64,000 bases of DNA from DASZIT01 sp963819695 (GTDB lineage Bacteria; Actinomycetota; Acidimicrobiia; Acidimicrobiales; RAAP-2). Of the stretch, positions 51,397 to 60,545 are shown piece after piece. A program made the translations under genes and the position numbers. The stretch lies in the NCBI GenBank assembly GCA_963819695.1, contig CAWFXD010000001.1:682001-746000 (forward strand), read 5' to 3'. The notes under the pieces were generated by a model that saw only the letters and a list, made by a program, of their open reading frames with translations, did not search any database and was not told the DNA's origin. The first letter of the stretch is position 1, and the number at the start of each line of letters is the position of its first letter.

Positions 51397-51418
51397 GTTC
51401 ACCAGACGTTCACCGGGG
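51397..51418 (+). promoter_or_regulatory. PHO-box-like direct repeat
   Basis: Two adjacent 11-base units, GTTCACCAGAC and GTTCACCGGGG. GTTCACC followed by four bases is the unit of the Streptomyces PhoP box. It lies nine bases upstream of TACCAT (51427-51432), a possible -10 for the VOC gene at 51508, in an activator position. Confidence 0.6.
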
Positions 51419-51507
51419 TCGATGGCTACCATTCGATCAGCCGTGACGTTGCCCCCGCGGCTGGCGTGCAGGGCGCACGTGATGAGTTGAGACCGATTGG
51501 AGATCCC

Positions 51508-52278
51508 ATGACCGAGCGCACCTCCTACCTCCCCGGAACACCTTCGTGGGTCGATCTCGGTAGTCCCGATGCCGCGGCGGCCGAAGCCTTCTACGGCGGA
51601 CTGTTCGGTTGGAAGGCGGATATGGATCCGCGCCCGGAAGCCGGGGGCTACGGGATGTTCACTCTCCGGGGCCACAACGTGGCCGGGCTCGGCCCGCAGA
51701 TGAATTCGGAGGTGCCGCCGTACTGGTCGGTCTACGTGACCGTCGATGACGCCGATGCCGCCCTGGACCGGGCCGCGGCCGGTGGCGGGAGCGTGGTGAT
51801 GGGTCCCATGGACGTGTTCGACGCCGGTCGCATGGGGGTGATCCAAGACCCGGCTGGATCGTTCATCTCGATCTGGCAGCCGGGTGAGCACATCGGCGCC
51901 ACCCTGGTCAACGAGAACGGGACCTTCACCTGGAATGAACTGGCGACCACCGATCTGGACAGAGCCCGGGACTTCTATGCCTTGGTCTTCGGCTGGGGCG
52001 TGTCGTCACCCGACGAAGGCGGCCTCGTCTTCAGCGTCGGCGACCAGATGGTGTGCGGCGCCCACCCGGCCGGTGAGGGCGAGTTCCCGGCCTGGTCGGT
52101 GTGGTTCTCGGTCGACGATTGCGACAAGTCGGCGGCCACCGTCGCCGATCTGGGTGGATCGGTCCTGATGCCGCCCAACGACATGGACTTCGGCCGGGGC
52201 TCGGTCGTCGCCGACCCCCAGGGCGCCGTCTTCGGCATCGCCAAGGTGAGCGACGAGACCCTGGCCGCCACCACCTAG
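51508..52278 (+). CDS. Two-domain VOC (glyoxalase-like) protein
   Basis: 256-residue protein with two vicinal-oxygen-chelate modules. The first has PSWVDLGSPDAAAAEAFYGG and ends near SFISIWQPGEH; the second begins NELATTDLDRARDFYALVFG and ends GAVFGIAKVS. The pattern matches the CFP30B/hydroxylase-associated VOC family. Start ATG 51508 has GGAG six bases upstream. A PHO-box-like repeat upstream suggests phosphate-dependent expression. Confidence 0.88.
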   Translation: MTERTSYLPGTPSWVDLGSPDAAAAEAFYGGLFGWKADMDPRPEAGGYGMFTLRGHNVAGLGPQMNSEVPPYWSVYVTVDDADAALDRAAAGGGSVVMGPMDVFDAGRMGVIQDPAGSFISIWQPGEHIGATLVNENGTFTWNELATTDLDRARDFYALVFGWGVSSPDEGGLVFSVGDQMVCGAHPAGEGEFPAWSVWFSVDDCDKSAATVADLGGSVLMPPNDMDFGRGSVVADPQGAVFGIAKVSDETLAATT

Positions 52279-52391
52279 GACCGCCACCGGACGGGGTACC
52301 GCCGCTGACCAGCCCTGGACCGCAAGAATCGATTCCCACCGGCGTTCCAACTATGGCCGTAACCTGGCCATGGGACGACCCCGGGGGGAGC

Positions 52392-53286
52392 ATGCGCCGG
52401 TTCAGATCACGAAGGACGAGAGCAGGTGTGGCGGTGCTGGCTCTGGGCACGGTCCTCTTCGTGGGGTCCCTGGGCCTGGCCCCGCGGTCTCCCGCCGGGG
52501 CCGCTGCCCCTCATGTCCAGCCGGGGGGCGGCTACGACCTGGTGGCGGCCGACGGCGGCGTGTTCACCTTCGGGGACGCAGCCTACGAGGGTTCGCTGCC
52601 GGCTCTGGGCGTCAAAGTGAACAACATCAGAACGATGGTCCCATCCGCCGACTTTCGGGGTTACGCCCTGGGGGGCTACGACGGCGGGGCGTTCAGCTTT
52701 GGTGATTTTCCCTTCCGCGGCAACGCCGCCCAGAACGGCATCCCGCGCACCGACCTCGTCGGATTGGCCATCACCGAGTTCGCGAGTGGGGGCCTCTTCG
52801 CCGGCGCCGATGGCGGAGTGTTCACCCTTGCCGGCGCCCAGTTCGAGGGATCACTCCCCGGCCTCGGAATTCACGTGACAAATATCGTCGGGATCGCCGC
52901 CAACGCCGACAACAAGGGGTACTGGCTGGCCGGGTCGGACGGCGGCATCTTCTCCTTCGGCGATGCCCCGTTCTTCGGCCAGGCCACCCCCGGGCTCGAG
53001 TCCGGTGGTCGGTATCGTCGCCACCTTGGATGGCCGGGGCCTCTGGGTCGCGGAGCAGAATGGAAGTGTCTTCGCCTACGGCGATGCCCCCTCTTTGGGC
53101 GGTCTCCCTGATTTTCGGGTATCGGTCAGCAATATTGTCGCCCTGGTGCCCACCTTCGACGACAAGGGCTATTGGCTGATCGGGTCCGACGGGGGGGTCT
53201 TCACCTTCGGGAACGCGCCGTTCCACGGCAGCTTGGGAAATTTCCGGCTTGCCCAACCGATCGTCGGAGCCATCGCAACGCCGTAG
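52392..53286 (+). pseudogene. Secreted beta-propeller-like repeat protein, frameshifted
   Basis: The N-terminus MRRFRSRRTRAGVAVLALG begins a Sec signal peptide ending near PAGAAA. The mature part is about six repeats of roughly 45-50 residues with YWLAGSDGGIFSFGDAPF-type cores. This repeat is common in Acidimicrobiia surface proteins. The frame breaks near 53001: reading continues as PVVGIVATLDGRGLWV in the +1 frame to the stop at 53286. Removing one base at about 53001 restores one protein of about 297 residues. ATG 52392 has a G-rich stretch very close upstream; ATG 52353 is an alternative. Cause of the shift is undecided. Confidence 0.75.
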
Positions 53287-53319
53287 CCGGGCGACCGGAT
53301 GGTGTCCGGAGCCCGAGAC

Positions 53320-53592
53320 TCAGGCGTCGGTGGTTTCCTGGGCCGCCGCCCGCCGCATGAGCCGGGACTTGCGGTTGGCGGCCTGGTTCTTGTGGATGAC
53401 GCCCTTGGCCGCCGCCTTGTCGATCCGCTTGATGGCCAGACGCAGTGCTTCCTCGACGTTCTCGGCACCCTGGTCGACCGCGGCGATGGCCGTCTTGGTG
53501 CGGGTGCGCAACTCGGAGCGGACCGCCTTGTTGCGGGCCTGACGCTTCACGGTCTGCCGGTTGCGCTTGATCTGGCTGCGGATGTTTGCCAC
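53320..53592 (-). CDS. rpsT: 30S ribosomal protein S20
   Basis: 90-residue basic helical ribosomal protein binding 16S rRNA. It begins MANIRSQIKRNRQTVKRQAR, with IDKAAAKGVIHKNQAANRKS and SRLMRRAA near the end, all diagnostic for S20. GTG start at 53592 with AAGGA seven bases upstream. Divergent from lepA, as in many actinobacteria; the 171-base gap holds both promoters. Confidence 0.97.
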   Translation of the reverse strand: MANIRSQIKRNRQTVKRQARNKAVRSELRTRTKTAIAAVDQGAENVEEALRLAIKRIDKAAAKGVIHKNQAANRKSRLMRRAAAQETTDA

Positions 53593-53763
53593 AAGTGGTC
53601 CTTATCGTCCTCGGGGTTTCGGCCGGACGGCGCCGAAGTGCGCCACCCACCGGGTGAAGATCGGCTCCCGGGCATCTGGGCGACGTCCAGGGGAGACAGA
53701 CAAGACTAGCAGCCAGCCGTGGGTGAGAGCCATCCCCGCCGCCGCCGGTACGCTGACTAGCCC

Positions 53764-55551
53764 GTGCTTCCCGTCGACCGCATCCGAAACTTCTCCATCA
53801 TCAGCCATGTCGACCACGGTAAGTCGACGCTGTCCGACCGCATCCTCGAGCTCACCGGGGCGGTCGACCCCCGACTCATGCGCGAGCAGTACCTCGACTC
53901 GATGGACATCGAGCGGGAGCGGGGGATCACCATCAAGGCCCAGAACGTGCGGGTCCAGTGGAAGGACCACACCCTCCACCTCATCGACACCCCCGGCCAC
54001 GTGGACTTCGGGTACGAGGTGAGCCGTTCGCTGGCCGCCTGTGAGGGGGCCGTGCTGCTGGTGGACGCCTCTCAGGGCATCCAGGCCCAGACCCTGGCCA
54101 CCTCCTACCAGGCCCTCGAGCACGACCTCGAGATCGTGGCCGTCCTCAACAAGATCGACCTGCCCGCCGCCGACCCCGAGCGGGCCGCCGCGGAGATCGA
54201 GAGCGTCCTGGGCATCGAGGCGTCCACCATCCTCCACATCTCGGCCAAGACCGGACAGGGGGTGCCCGACCTTCTCGATGCCATCGTCGAGCGTGTCCCG
54301 GCGCCCACTGGCGACCCTGGCGCCCCTCTCCAGGCGTTGATCTTCGACTCGTCCTACGACCAGTACCGGGGGGTGGTCAGCTCCATCCGGGTCATGCAGG
54401 GGACCCTTCACTCGACGGCAAAGCTCCGGTTCATCAACGCCGCCTCCAACCACGAGATCGAGGAGATCGGGGTGCGGACGCCGGTCACCGTCCCGGTCGA
54501 GGAGCTCGGCCCCGGTGAGGTCGGCTACCTCATCGCCGGCATCAAGAACGTGGGCGGCGCCCGGTCGGGGGAGACGGTCACCACTGCCTCCCACCCGGCC
54601 ACCGCGGCACTGGAGGGATACCGGGACCCCAATCCCATGGTGTTCTGTGGGCTGTTCCCCATCGACGGTGACGAGCTCCCCGATCTCCGCGACGCCCTGG
54701 AGAAGCTGCGGCTCAACGACGCCAGCTTCACCTACGAGCCGGAGTCGTCCCGGGCCCTCGGGTTCGGCTTCCGGTGCGGGTTCCTCGGCCTCCTGCACAT
54801 GGAGATCGTCCGCGAGCGGCTGGAGCGCGAGTTCGACCTGTCGCTCATCGCCACCGCCCCCTCGGTGGCCTACGAGGCCTACCTGGCCGACGGCACCAAG
54901 GTGGAGGTGGACAACCCGAGCGAGCTACCGGACCCGACCCACCTCGACCATGTGGACGAGCCGATGTTGCGGGCCACCATCCTGACCCCGGCCGAGTACA
55001 CCGGAGCGGTGATGGAGCTGTGCCAGGGGAAACGGGCGGAGATGACCCGGATGGAGTACCTGTCGCCCGAGCGGGTCGAGTTCGTCTACACCATTCCCCT
55101 GGCCGAAGTGGTGGTCAACTTCTTCGACCAGCTGAAGAGCCGGACCAAGGGGTACGCCAGCCTCGACTACGAGCCCCAGGGTTACGCCACCGCCGACCTG
55201 GTCAAGGTCGACCTCTTGATCAACCACACCCCGGTGGACGCCTTCTCCACCATCGTCCACCGGTCGCAGGCCGACTTCTACGGTCGGCGGATGACCGAGA
55301 AGCTGCGGGAGCTGATCCCGCGCCAGATGTTCGACGTGCCCATCCAGGCGGCCATCGGGGGCCGGGTCCTGGCCCGGGAAACGGTGAAGGCCCGACGGAA
55401 GGACGTTCTGGCCAAGTGTTACGGCGGTGACATCACCCGCAAGCGGAAGCTCCTCGAGAAGCAGAAGGAGGGGAAGAAGAAGATGAAGAGCATCGGCCGG
55501 GTCGAGGTCCCCCAAGAGGCGTTCGTGTCTGCCCTCCGACTCGACGACTGA
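53764..55551 (+). CDS. lepA: Elongation factor 4 (LepA)
   Basis: 595-residue translational GTPase that remodels ribosomes. Domain 1: IISHVDHGKSTLSDRILEL (G1), RERGITIKAQNV (switch I), DTPGHVDFGYEV (G3), LNKIDLPAADPE (G4). The LepA-specific C-terminal domain has RKRKLLEKQKEGKKKMKSIG. Length is normal. GTG start at 53764 has no clear ribosome site, and a leaderless or short-leader mRNA is possible. Confidence 0.98.
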   Translation: MLPVDRIRNFSIISHVDHGKSTLSDRILELTGAVDPRLMREQYLDSMDIERERGITIKAQNVRVQWKDHTLHLIDTPGHVDFGYEVSRSLAACEGAVLLVDASQGIQAQTLATSYQALEHDLEIVAVLNKIDLPAADPERAAAEIESVLGIEASTILHISAKTGQGVPDLLDAIVERVPAPTGDPGAPLQALIFDSSYDQYRGVVSSIRVMQGTLHSTAKLRFINAASNHEIEEIGVRTPVTVPVEELGPGEVGYLIAGIKNVGGARSGETVTTASHPATAALEGYRDPNPMVFCGLFPIDGDELPDLRDALEKLRLNDASFTYEPESSRALGFGFRCGFLGLLHMEIVRERLEREFDLSLIATAPSVAYEAYLADGTKVEVDNPSELPDPTHLDHVDEPMLRATILTPAEYTGAVMELCQGKRAEMTRMEYLSPERVEFVYTIPLAEVVVNFFDQLKSRTKGYASLDYEPQGYATADLVKVDLLINHTPVDAFSTIVHRSQADFYGRRMTEKLRELIPRQMFDVPIQAAIGGRVLARETVKARRKDVLAKCYGGDITRKRKLLEKQKEGKKKMKSIGRVEVPQEAFVSALRLDD

Positions 55552-55559
55552 CCGCTCAA

Positions 55560-55940
55560 CTAGCCCGACGGAGCGTCCTTCTCCGACTGGTCGGCCAGCC
55601 ACGGACGGATGACGGCCACCGTGTTCGACGGATCGTCGGGGTCGAACTGGAGGTCGATCGGGCCCTGATCCCCGTCGGGCTCCCCGGCCGCCTGGATGAC
55701 GAAGGCGGGTTCCTTCTTCGGCAGCTCCAGCGCATCCTGGAGCCCGAGGGCGATGCCGGTCATGATCACCCCGGCGCTCGACCGCCTCACCTTCTCGAAT
55801 CGGGTCGGGCTGGTGCCGGCCGGCTCCTCCTCGGCGGCCACGACCGCCCCTTCGGCGCGGTCGGCTTCGGCCCCGTCGTCACCGGGGCCATCGTCGGAAT
55901 GCGTCACGTCGTCCCCGGAGATGTCGCCCACGCCCCCCAC
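55560..55940 (-). CDS. Small acidic hypothetical protein
   Basis: 126 residues. The N-terminal half is strongly acidic (DDVTHSDDGPGDDGAEADRA) and probably disordered. The middle FEKVRRSSAGVIMTGIALGL is a short helical, possibly amphipathic segment; the end FDPDDPSNTVAVIRPWLADQ is more structured. Codon usage is normal for the genome. It converges on lepA with an eight-base gap and is divergent from the DtxR gene. I do not recognise the family; a conserved actinobacterial protein is likely. Confidence 0.65.
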   Translation of the reverse strand: MGGVGDISGDDVTHSDDGPGDDGAEADRAEGAVVAAEEEPAGTSPTRFEKVRRSSAGVIMTGIALGLQDALELPKKEPAFVIQAAGEPDGDQGPIDLQFDPDDPSNTVAVIRPWLADQSEKDAPSG

Positions 55941-55993
55941 GGTAGTTCCGCCACCCGAATCATTGACTTCGCCGGTGCCGTAGGATCCTCTGC

Positions 55994-56653
55994 ATGCTCG
56001 ACCGCTTTCACCCGCCGGTCGAGGAGTACCTCGAGGCGATCTTCTCCTTGGAAGAGGAGGGGATCCCGGTCATCCAGGCGCGCCTCGCCGAACGGCTCGA
56101 CAAGGCTGCCCCCTCGGTGTCGGAAATGCTCGACCGCCTGGAGGCCGACGATCTGATCGTGCGCAGCTCGCGGCAGATCTCGATGACAGACAAGGGCGCC
56201 ACCCTGGCCCAAGGGGTGGTGCGCAAGCACCGGCTGGCCGAGCGCCTCCTGGTCGACATCATCGGGTTGGACTGGGAAAAGGCCCACCTGGAGGCCGGGC
56301 GTTGGGAGCACGTGATCTCCGACGAGGTGGAGGAACGCCTGGTCGTCCTGCTGGGGAACCCGACCACCTGCCCGCACGGCAACCCCATCCCCGGGGTGGA
56401 GCCCACCGGGCCCGTCCAGCACCGGTTGGCCGACTCCCGTCCCGGCGACCAGGTTCGTCTCGAACGGATCACCGAGAGCGTCGAGCACGACGCCGCCTCG
56501 CTTTCCTACCTCGGTGAGCATGGGCTGACCCCGGGAGCCACCGCCATCATCCAGGCCAAGGCGCCGGACGGTACCCTGACCCTGTTGGTGGGTGACTCGA
56601 CCATCGCCCTCGGCCCGGCCATGACCCAGCAGCTGTTCGTGGCTGCCGTCTGA
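55994..56653 (+). CDS. DtxR/MntR-family metal-dependent regulator
   Basis: 219-residue regulator. Winged helix-turn-helix (VIQARLAERLDKAAPSVSEM, then LDRLEADDLI), dimerisation/metal domain with HRLAERLLVDIIGLDWEKAH and the PTTCPHGNPIPG loop carrying Cys and His ligands, and a C-terminal FeoA/SH3-like domain. Binds Fe(II) or Mn(II) and represses uptake genes. Length and domain order fit IdeR/DtxR. Divergent from the small acidic gene. Confidence 0.93.
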   Translation: MLDRFHPPVEEYLEAIFSLEEEGIPVIQARLAERLDKAAPSVSEMLDRLEADDLIVRSSRQISMTDKGATLAQGVVRKHRLAERLLVDIIGLDWEKAHLEAGRWEHVISDEVEERLVVLLGNPTTCPHGNPIPGVEPTGPVQHRLADSRPGDQVRLERITESVEHDAASLSYLGEHGLTPGATAIIQAKAPDGTLTLLVGDSTIALGPAMTQQLFVAAV

Positions 56654-56687
56654 CCAGGCACTCTGCCCGGCAGCCGCCCCACCTCGG

Positions 56688-56714
56688 TCAGCACTCAGTA
56701 CAATGGAGTGCCAA
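56688..56714. promoter_or_regulatory. CIRCE element, HrcA operator
   Basis: TCAGCACTC, nine-base spacer, GAGTGCCAA: the CIRCE inverted repeat with one change per arm from the consensus TTAGCACTC-N9-GAGTGCTAA. The spacer contains TACAAT (56699-56704), a likely -10, so HrcA binding would block the promoter of hrcA-dnaJ. Confidence 0.93.
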
Positions 56715-56784
56715 CGGGCCGACCGCCCGAAGGCCGGCGGCACCTGACCGCCGGGAGGGCTCCCACGAGGCACGAACAGCACCC

Positions 56785-57849
56785 ATGAACACCATCGACG
56801 ACAGCCGACACGAAGGGGGCGGTACCGACCCCCTGGCTCTCGATGTCAGGAAATCGGCCATTCTCAACGCGGTGGTCACCGAGTACATCGGTTCCGCCCA
56901 ACCGGTGGGATCCCAGCACCTGATGGACGCCCCCGGGGTCAACGTCTCGTCGGCCACCATCCGGGCCGACATGGCCACTCTCGAGCGGGAGGGGTACCTG
57001 GCCCAACCCCACACCAGCGCCGGCCGGATCCCCACCGACAAGGGGTACCGGTTCTTCGTCGACCATCTGGTCGGTCCCGGGGCCCTCGACCCCGCGGGCC
57101 GCCAGCAGGTCCGGCAGTTCTTCGATCACGCCCACGGGGAGATCGAGTCGATGCTCGAGCGGACATCCGGGCTGCTGTCGGATCTCACCGACTGCACCGC
57201 CATGGTGGTGGGGCCTTCCCACGAGTCTTCGACGGTGCGCTCGGTGCAACTGGTCGGGCTCGGTCCGCGGTTGGCGCTGCTGGTGGTGGTGCTGGCCGAC
57301 GGCGCGGTGCAGAAGCAGTCCCTCGACCTCGCCGAGGACGTCGACGAGGGACGCTTGGCCGACGCCGGCCGCCATCTGGCCGCCCATTCCCTGGGAAGGG
57401 CGCTGTCCCAGATCGACACCAGCCTTGGCAGCACCGGTGATCCCGTCACCGACGCGGTGGTGTCGGTCGGCATCGAAGGCCTCCGCCGGCTCGGTTCGGC
57501 CGAGGCCGGTGAGCAGCTGTTCGTGGGCGGGTCCTCCCACCTGGCGGCGGCCTTCGACGCGGTGGAAACCGTGCGATCGGTGTTGACCATCCTCGAGCAG
57601 CAGCTGGTGGTGGTCACCCTGCTTCGCGACGTCCTCGACCAGGGGCTGTCGGTGGCGATCGGCGCCGAGCACGGCGTCGAGCCGCTGGCGTCGTGCGCGG
57701 TGGTGGTCATGCCGGTGTGGGTGGATGGCGAGATCACCGGCACCGTCGGTCTGCTCGGCCCCACCCGGATGAACTATCCCCAGGCGCTGGCCGCGGCCCG
57801 GGTCGTCGGCAACCGCCTGGGTCAGACTCTCAGCGAGGCCCGGCGATGA
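56785..57849 (+). CDS. hrcA: Heat-inducible repressor HrcA
   Basis: 354-residue repressor of heat-shock genes. The N-terminal winged helix has RKSAILNAVVTEYIGSAQPV, NVSSATIRADMATLEREGYL and TSAGRIPTDKGYRFFVD. The C-terminal GAF-like domain ends VGLLGPTRMNYPQALAAARV. It binds the CIRCE element 70 bases upstream and so regulates itself and dnaJ, whose ATG overlaps the hrcA stop. Confidence 0.97.
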   Translation: MNTIDDSRHEGGGTDPLALDVRKSAILNAVVTEYIGSAQPVGSQHLMDAPGVNVSSATIRADMATLEREGYLAQPHTSAGRIPTDKGYRFFVDHLVGPGALDPAGRQQVRQFFDHAHGEIESMLERTSGLLSDLTDCTAMVVGPSHESSTVRSVQLVGLGPRLALLVVVLADGAVQKQSLDLAEDVDEGRLADAGRHLAAHSLGRALSQIDTSLGSTGDPVTDAVVSVGIEGLRRLGSAEAGEQLFVGGSSHLAAAFDAVETVRSVLTILEQQLVVVTLLRDVLDQGLSVAIGAEHGVEPLASCAVVVMPVWVDGEITGTVGLLGPTRMNYPQALAAARVVGNRLGQTLSEARR

Positions 57850-59000
57850 CCGAGACCGATCTCTACGAGATACTCGGGGTCGGGCGCAACGCCACCGACG
57901 AGGAACTGAAGCGGGCGTATCGGCAGAAGGCCCGCGAGCACCATCCCGATGCCAACCACGGCGAGGAGATGACCGAGGACCGCTTCAAGGAGGTCAGCCT
58001 GGCCTATGAGGTCCTGCGGGATCCCGAGCGACGCGCCCAGTACGACCGCTACGGCGCCGCCGGGGTGTTCGGCCCGGCGGCGGGCGGTGGCGGCTTCGCC
58101 GGGGGACAGGGCGACCCGTTCGGCGGGGGTCTGGGCGATCTCTTCGATGCCTTCTTCAACGGGATGGGCGGCGCCACCACCGGCGGGCGCGGCCGCCGGT
58201 CCGGGCCGATGCCGGGGCCCGACGCCGAAATCGTGATCCGGCTCACCTTCCGGGAGGCGGTCTTCGGCCTCCACCGGGAGGTGACGATCAACGCCCCGGT
58301 CCACTGCGACACCTGTGAGGGAACCGGCGCCCGTCCGGGAACCTCCCCCATCCGCTGTCCCGATTGCCAGGGCGCCGGGGAGCTCCGGCGGGTCCGGCAG
58401 TCGATCCTCGGCCAGGTGGTGACCGCGGTTCCCTGCGTCCGCTGCCAGGGGACGGGACAGGCCATCGCCAGCCCGTGCGAGGTCTGCGGTGGTGACGGTC
58501 GCCACGACGAGGAGCGGACCCTGGAGGTGGACATCCCCTCCGGTGTCGACGACGGGACCACCCTGCGACTGTCCGGCCACGGTCCGGCCGGGTTCCGGGG
58601 CGGCCCCAATGGATCGCTGTTCGTCCACCTGTCGGTGGAACCCGACCCGGTCTTCGAGCGCTCGGGGGCCGACGTCCATGCCTCGGTGCAGGTGGCCATG
58701 ACCCAGGCCGCCCTGGGAACGGTGATCGAATTCGACACGCTGGAAGAACCGCAGAACATCACCATCGCCCCCGGAACCCAGACGGGCGCGGTGGTCCAGC
58801 TCAAGGGATTCGGCATCCCCCGGCTACGCGGCCGGGGACGGGGTGACCTCTTCGTGCACGTGATGGTGGAGACGCCGACCGAGCTCACCGACGAGCAGCG
58901 GGAGCTGTTGGCCACCCTGGCCGCCTCCCGGGACGAGACGGTGGGGGTGCCCGCACAGGGAGAGGGAATCTTCTCCAAGCTGCGGTCGGCCCTGAGCTGA
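57846..59000 (+). CDS. dnaJ: Molecular chaperone DnaJ
   Basis: 384-residue Hsp40. J domain 1-70 with HPD at 33-35, a Gly/Phe-rich linker (about 71-115), four zinc-binding repeats CDTCEGTG (154), CPDCQGAG (171), CVRCQGTG (197) and CEVCGGDG (211), then the two substrate-binding beta-domains with GRGDLFVHV. Stimulates DnaK. ATGA overlap with hrcA and two bases before rsmE: a hrcA-dnaJ-rsmE heat-shock operon. Confidence 0.98.
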   Translation: MTETDLYEILGVGRNATDEELKRAYRQKAREHHPDANHGEEMTEDRFKEVSLAYEVLRDPERRAQYDRYGAAGVFGPAAGGGGFAGGQGDPFGGGLGDLFDAFFNGMGGATTGGRGRRSGPMPGPDAEIVIRLTFREAVFGLHREVTINAPVHCDTCEGTGARPGTSPIRCPDCQGAGELRRVRQSILGQVVTAVPCVRCQGTGQAIASPCEVCGGDGRHDEERTLEVDIPSGVDDGTTLRLSGHGPAGFRGGPNGSLFVHLSVEPDPVFERSGADVHASVQVAMTQAALGTVIEFDTLEEPQNITIAPGTQTGAVVQLKGFGIPRLRGRGRGDLFVHVMVETPTELTDEQRELLATLAASRDETVGVPAQGEGIFSKLRSALS

Positions 59001-59002
59001 AC

Positions 59003-59815
59003 ATGGCCGAACAGCCGGCGGCGGGCGGTCCCACCGGACCGTCGGCCCTGGTTCCGGATCCGGTCCTGGTGGCCGCCGGGGCCATGGTGTTCGTCGCCGA
59101 CCTCGGCGCCCCCCAGCTCGACGCCGAGAGCGCCCATCATCTGGTCGACGTGCTCCGACTCCGTCCCGGTGAGCTGGTGGTGGCCTCGGACGGGTCCGGC
59201 TCCTGGGTGCCGTGCCGGGTGACGGCGGCGGTCGCCAAAGGGGACGCCCGTCGTCGGGACCCGTCGGCCCTCCTGGAGCTCGACGGATCGGTACAGGTGA
59301 CCCCCGTCACCCGCCCCCGCGTCACCGTGGCCTTCGCCCCGGTGAAGGGCGACCGCCCCGAGTGGGTGGTGCAGAAGCTCACCGAGCTGGGGGTCGACCG
59401 CATCGTGCCCATCACCACCCGTCGCTCGGTGGTGAACTGGGAGGGGGACAGAGCCACCCGGGTGCTGGAGAGGCTTTCCCGGGTGGCCCGGGAGGCGTCG
59501 TCCCAGTCCCGTCGGACCCGGCTCCCCGAAATCGGGCCGGTCTCCTCGCTCGCCGGGCTGGCCGCCGAGAGCGGTGGCACCCCGTCGCTGGCCCATCCCG
59601 GGGGGCCTCCTCCGTCCCTCGATCACCCGGTCATCGCCATCGGGCCCGAGGGTGGCTGGGACGAGGATGAACTCGCCCAGGGCCTGCCGACGGTGGGACT
59701 GGGGCCCACCGTCCTACGGGCGGAGACGGCGGCCATCGCCGCCGGGACCCTCTTGTGCGGCCTACGGTCCGTGTTGATTGCCCCTTGCATAACCACGCTC
59801 CGTGGGCGAAACTGA
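59003..59815 (+). CDS. rsmE: 16S rRNA m3U1498 methyltransferase RsmE
   Basis: 270-residue SPOUT methyltransferase. N-terminal PUA-like domain with HHLVDVLRLRPGELVVASDG, then FAPVKGDRPEWVVQKLTELG, GVDRIVPITTRRSVV, and the knotted SAM site AIGPEGGWDEDEL followed by LGPTVLRAETA. Methylates U1498 of 16S rRNA. Located after dnaJ as in most bacteria. Confidence 0.96.
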   Translation: MAEQPAAGGPTGPSALVPDPVLVAAGAMVFVADLGAPQLDAESAHHLVDVLRLRPGELVVASDGSGSWVPCRVTAAVAKGDARRRDPSALLELDGSVQVTPVTRPRVTVAFAPVKGDRPEWVVQKLTELGVDRIVPITTRRSVVNWEGDRATRVLERLSRVAREASSQSRRTRLPEIGPVSSLAGLAAESGGTPSLAHPGGPPPSLDHPVIAIGPEGGWDEDELAQGLPTVGLGPTVLRAETAAIAAGTLLCGLRSVLIAPCITTLRGRN

Positions 59816-59899
59816 CTGTGGAGCCTCGGAACGGGGGAACCCTGGCAGCCCATCGGGAACATGTGGCGAGTTCGGGCAATCGAGATGAGGACGATAGGG

Positions 59900-60496
59900 A
59901 TGGGTTTGTCAGTGGTTGAGAAGCGTGTCGACACGGTCGATGACGACGAACAGGAAGAGTCGGCCCGGATCGCCTACGCCCGCGCCGTCGGGGCCCGGCT
60001 CCGAGCCATGCGCAAGCAGATGCACCTGTCGCTCCAAGCCGTGGAGGCCACCTCCGTCCAGGAGTTCAAGGCCTCGGTGCTGGGTGCCTACGAGCGCGGC
60101 GAGCGGGCCATCTCGGTCCCCCGGCTGCAGCGTCTGGCCAAGCTCTACGACGTTCCCGTCGACCAGCTGCTTCCCCCCGACGGCGACGCCTCCACCCGGT
60201 GGGGGCCCAGCGGGGAGGCGGCGCCCGCGTCGCTCAGTGCCCGCCGGGTCCCGGCGGCGGCTCCCAGCAGCAGCAAGGTGACCATCGACCTGACCAAGTT
60301 GCACTCGGTGAGCGGTCCCGAACGAGATCTGCTGCGGCGGTTCCTCTCGATGATCCAGGTCCACCGTCAAGATTTCAACGGGCGGATGATCACCATCCGG
60401 GCGGAGGACCTGCGGGCGATTGCCTGCCTGTTCGGCGTCACCCCGGATGTCATGGGCCAGCGTCTCGACGAGTTGGGACTGCTGGTAGCCGCCTGA
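59900..60496 (+). CDS. bldD: BldD-like XRE regulator with c-di-GMP signature
   Basis: 198-residue regulator. The N-terminal XRE helix-turn-helix (RLRAMRKQMHLSLQAVEATS, then SVLGAYERGERAISVPRLQR) matches BldD. The C-terminal domain contains RQD (156-158), eight residues, then RAED (167-170), the RxD-x8-RxxD c-di-GMP-binding signature of Streptomyces BldD. c-di-GMP would drive dimerisation and repression of developmental genes. Start ATG 59900 behind GAGG; in-frame ATGs at 59861 and 59885 are alternatives. An acidic N-terminal extension is present. Confidence 0.88.
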   Translation: MGLSVVEKRVDTVDDDEQEESARIAYARAVGARLRAMRKQMHLSLQAVEATSVQEFKASVLGAYERGERAISVPRLQRLAKLYDVPVDQLLPPDGDASTRWGPSGEAAPASLSARRVPAAAPSSSKVTIDLTKLHSVSGPERDLLRRFLSMIQVHRQDFNGRMITIRAEDLRAIACLFGVTPDVMGQRLDELGLLVAA

Positions 60497-60514
60497 CCTG
60501 GGGCGGGGCTGAAG

Positions 60515-60542
60515 TTGGAAATCGGCCTTCGCCGGGTATAAC
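60515..60542 (+). promoter_or_regulatory. Promoter of excisionase-type HTH gene
   Basis: TTGGAA (60515-60520), 16-base spacer, TATAAC (60537-60542). The predicted start falls at the ATGs at 60546 or 60552, so the mRNA is leaderless or nearly so. Confidence 0.55.
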
Positions 60543-60545
60543 TGA

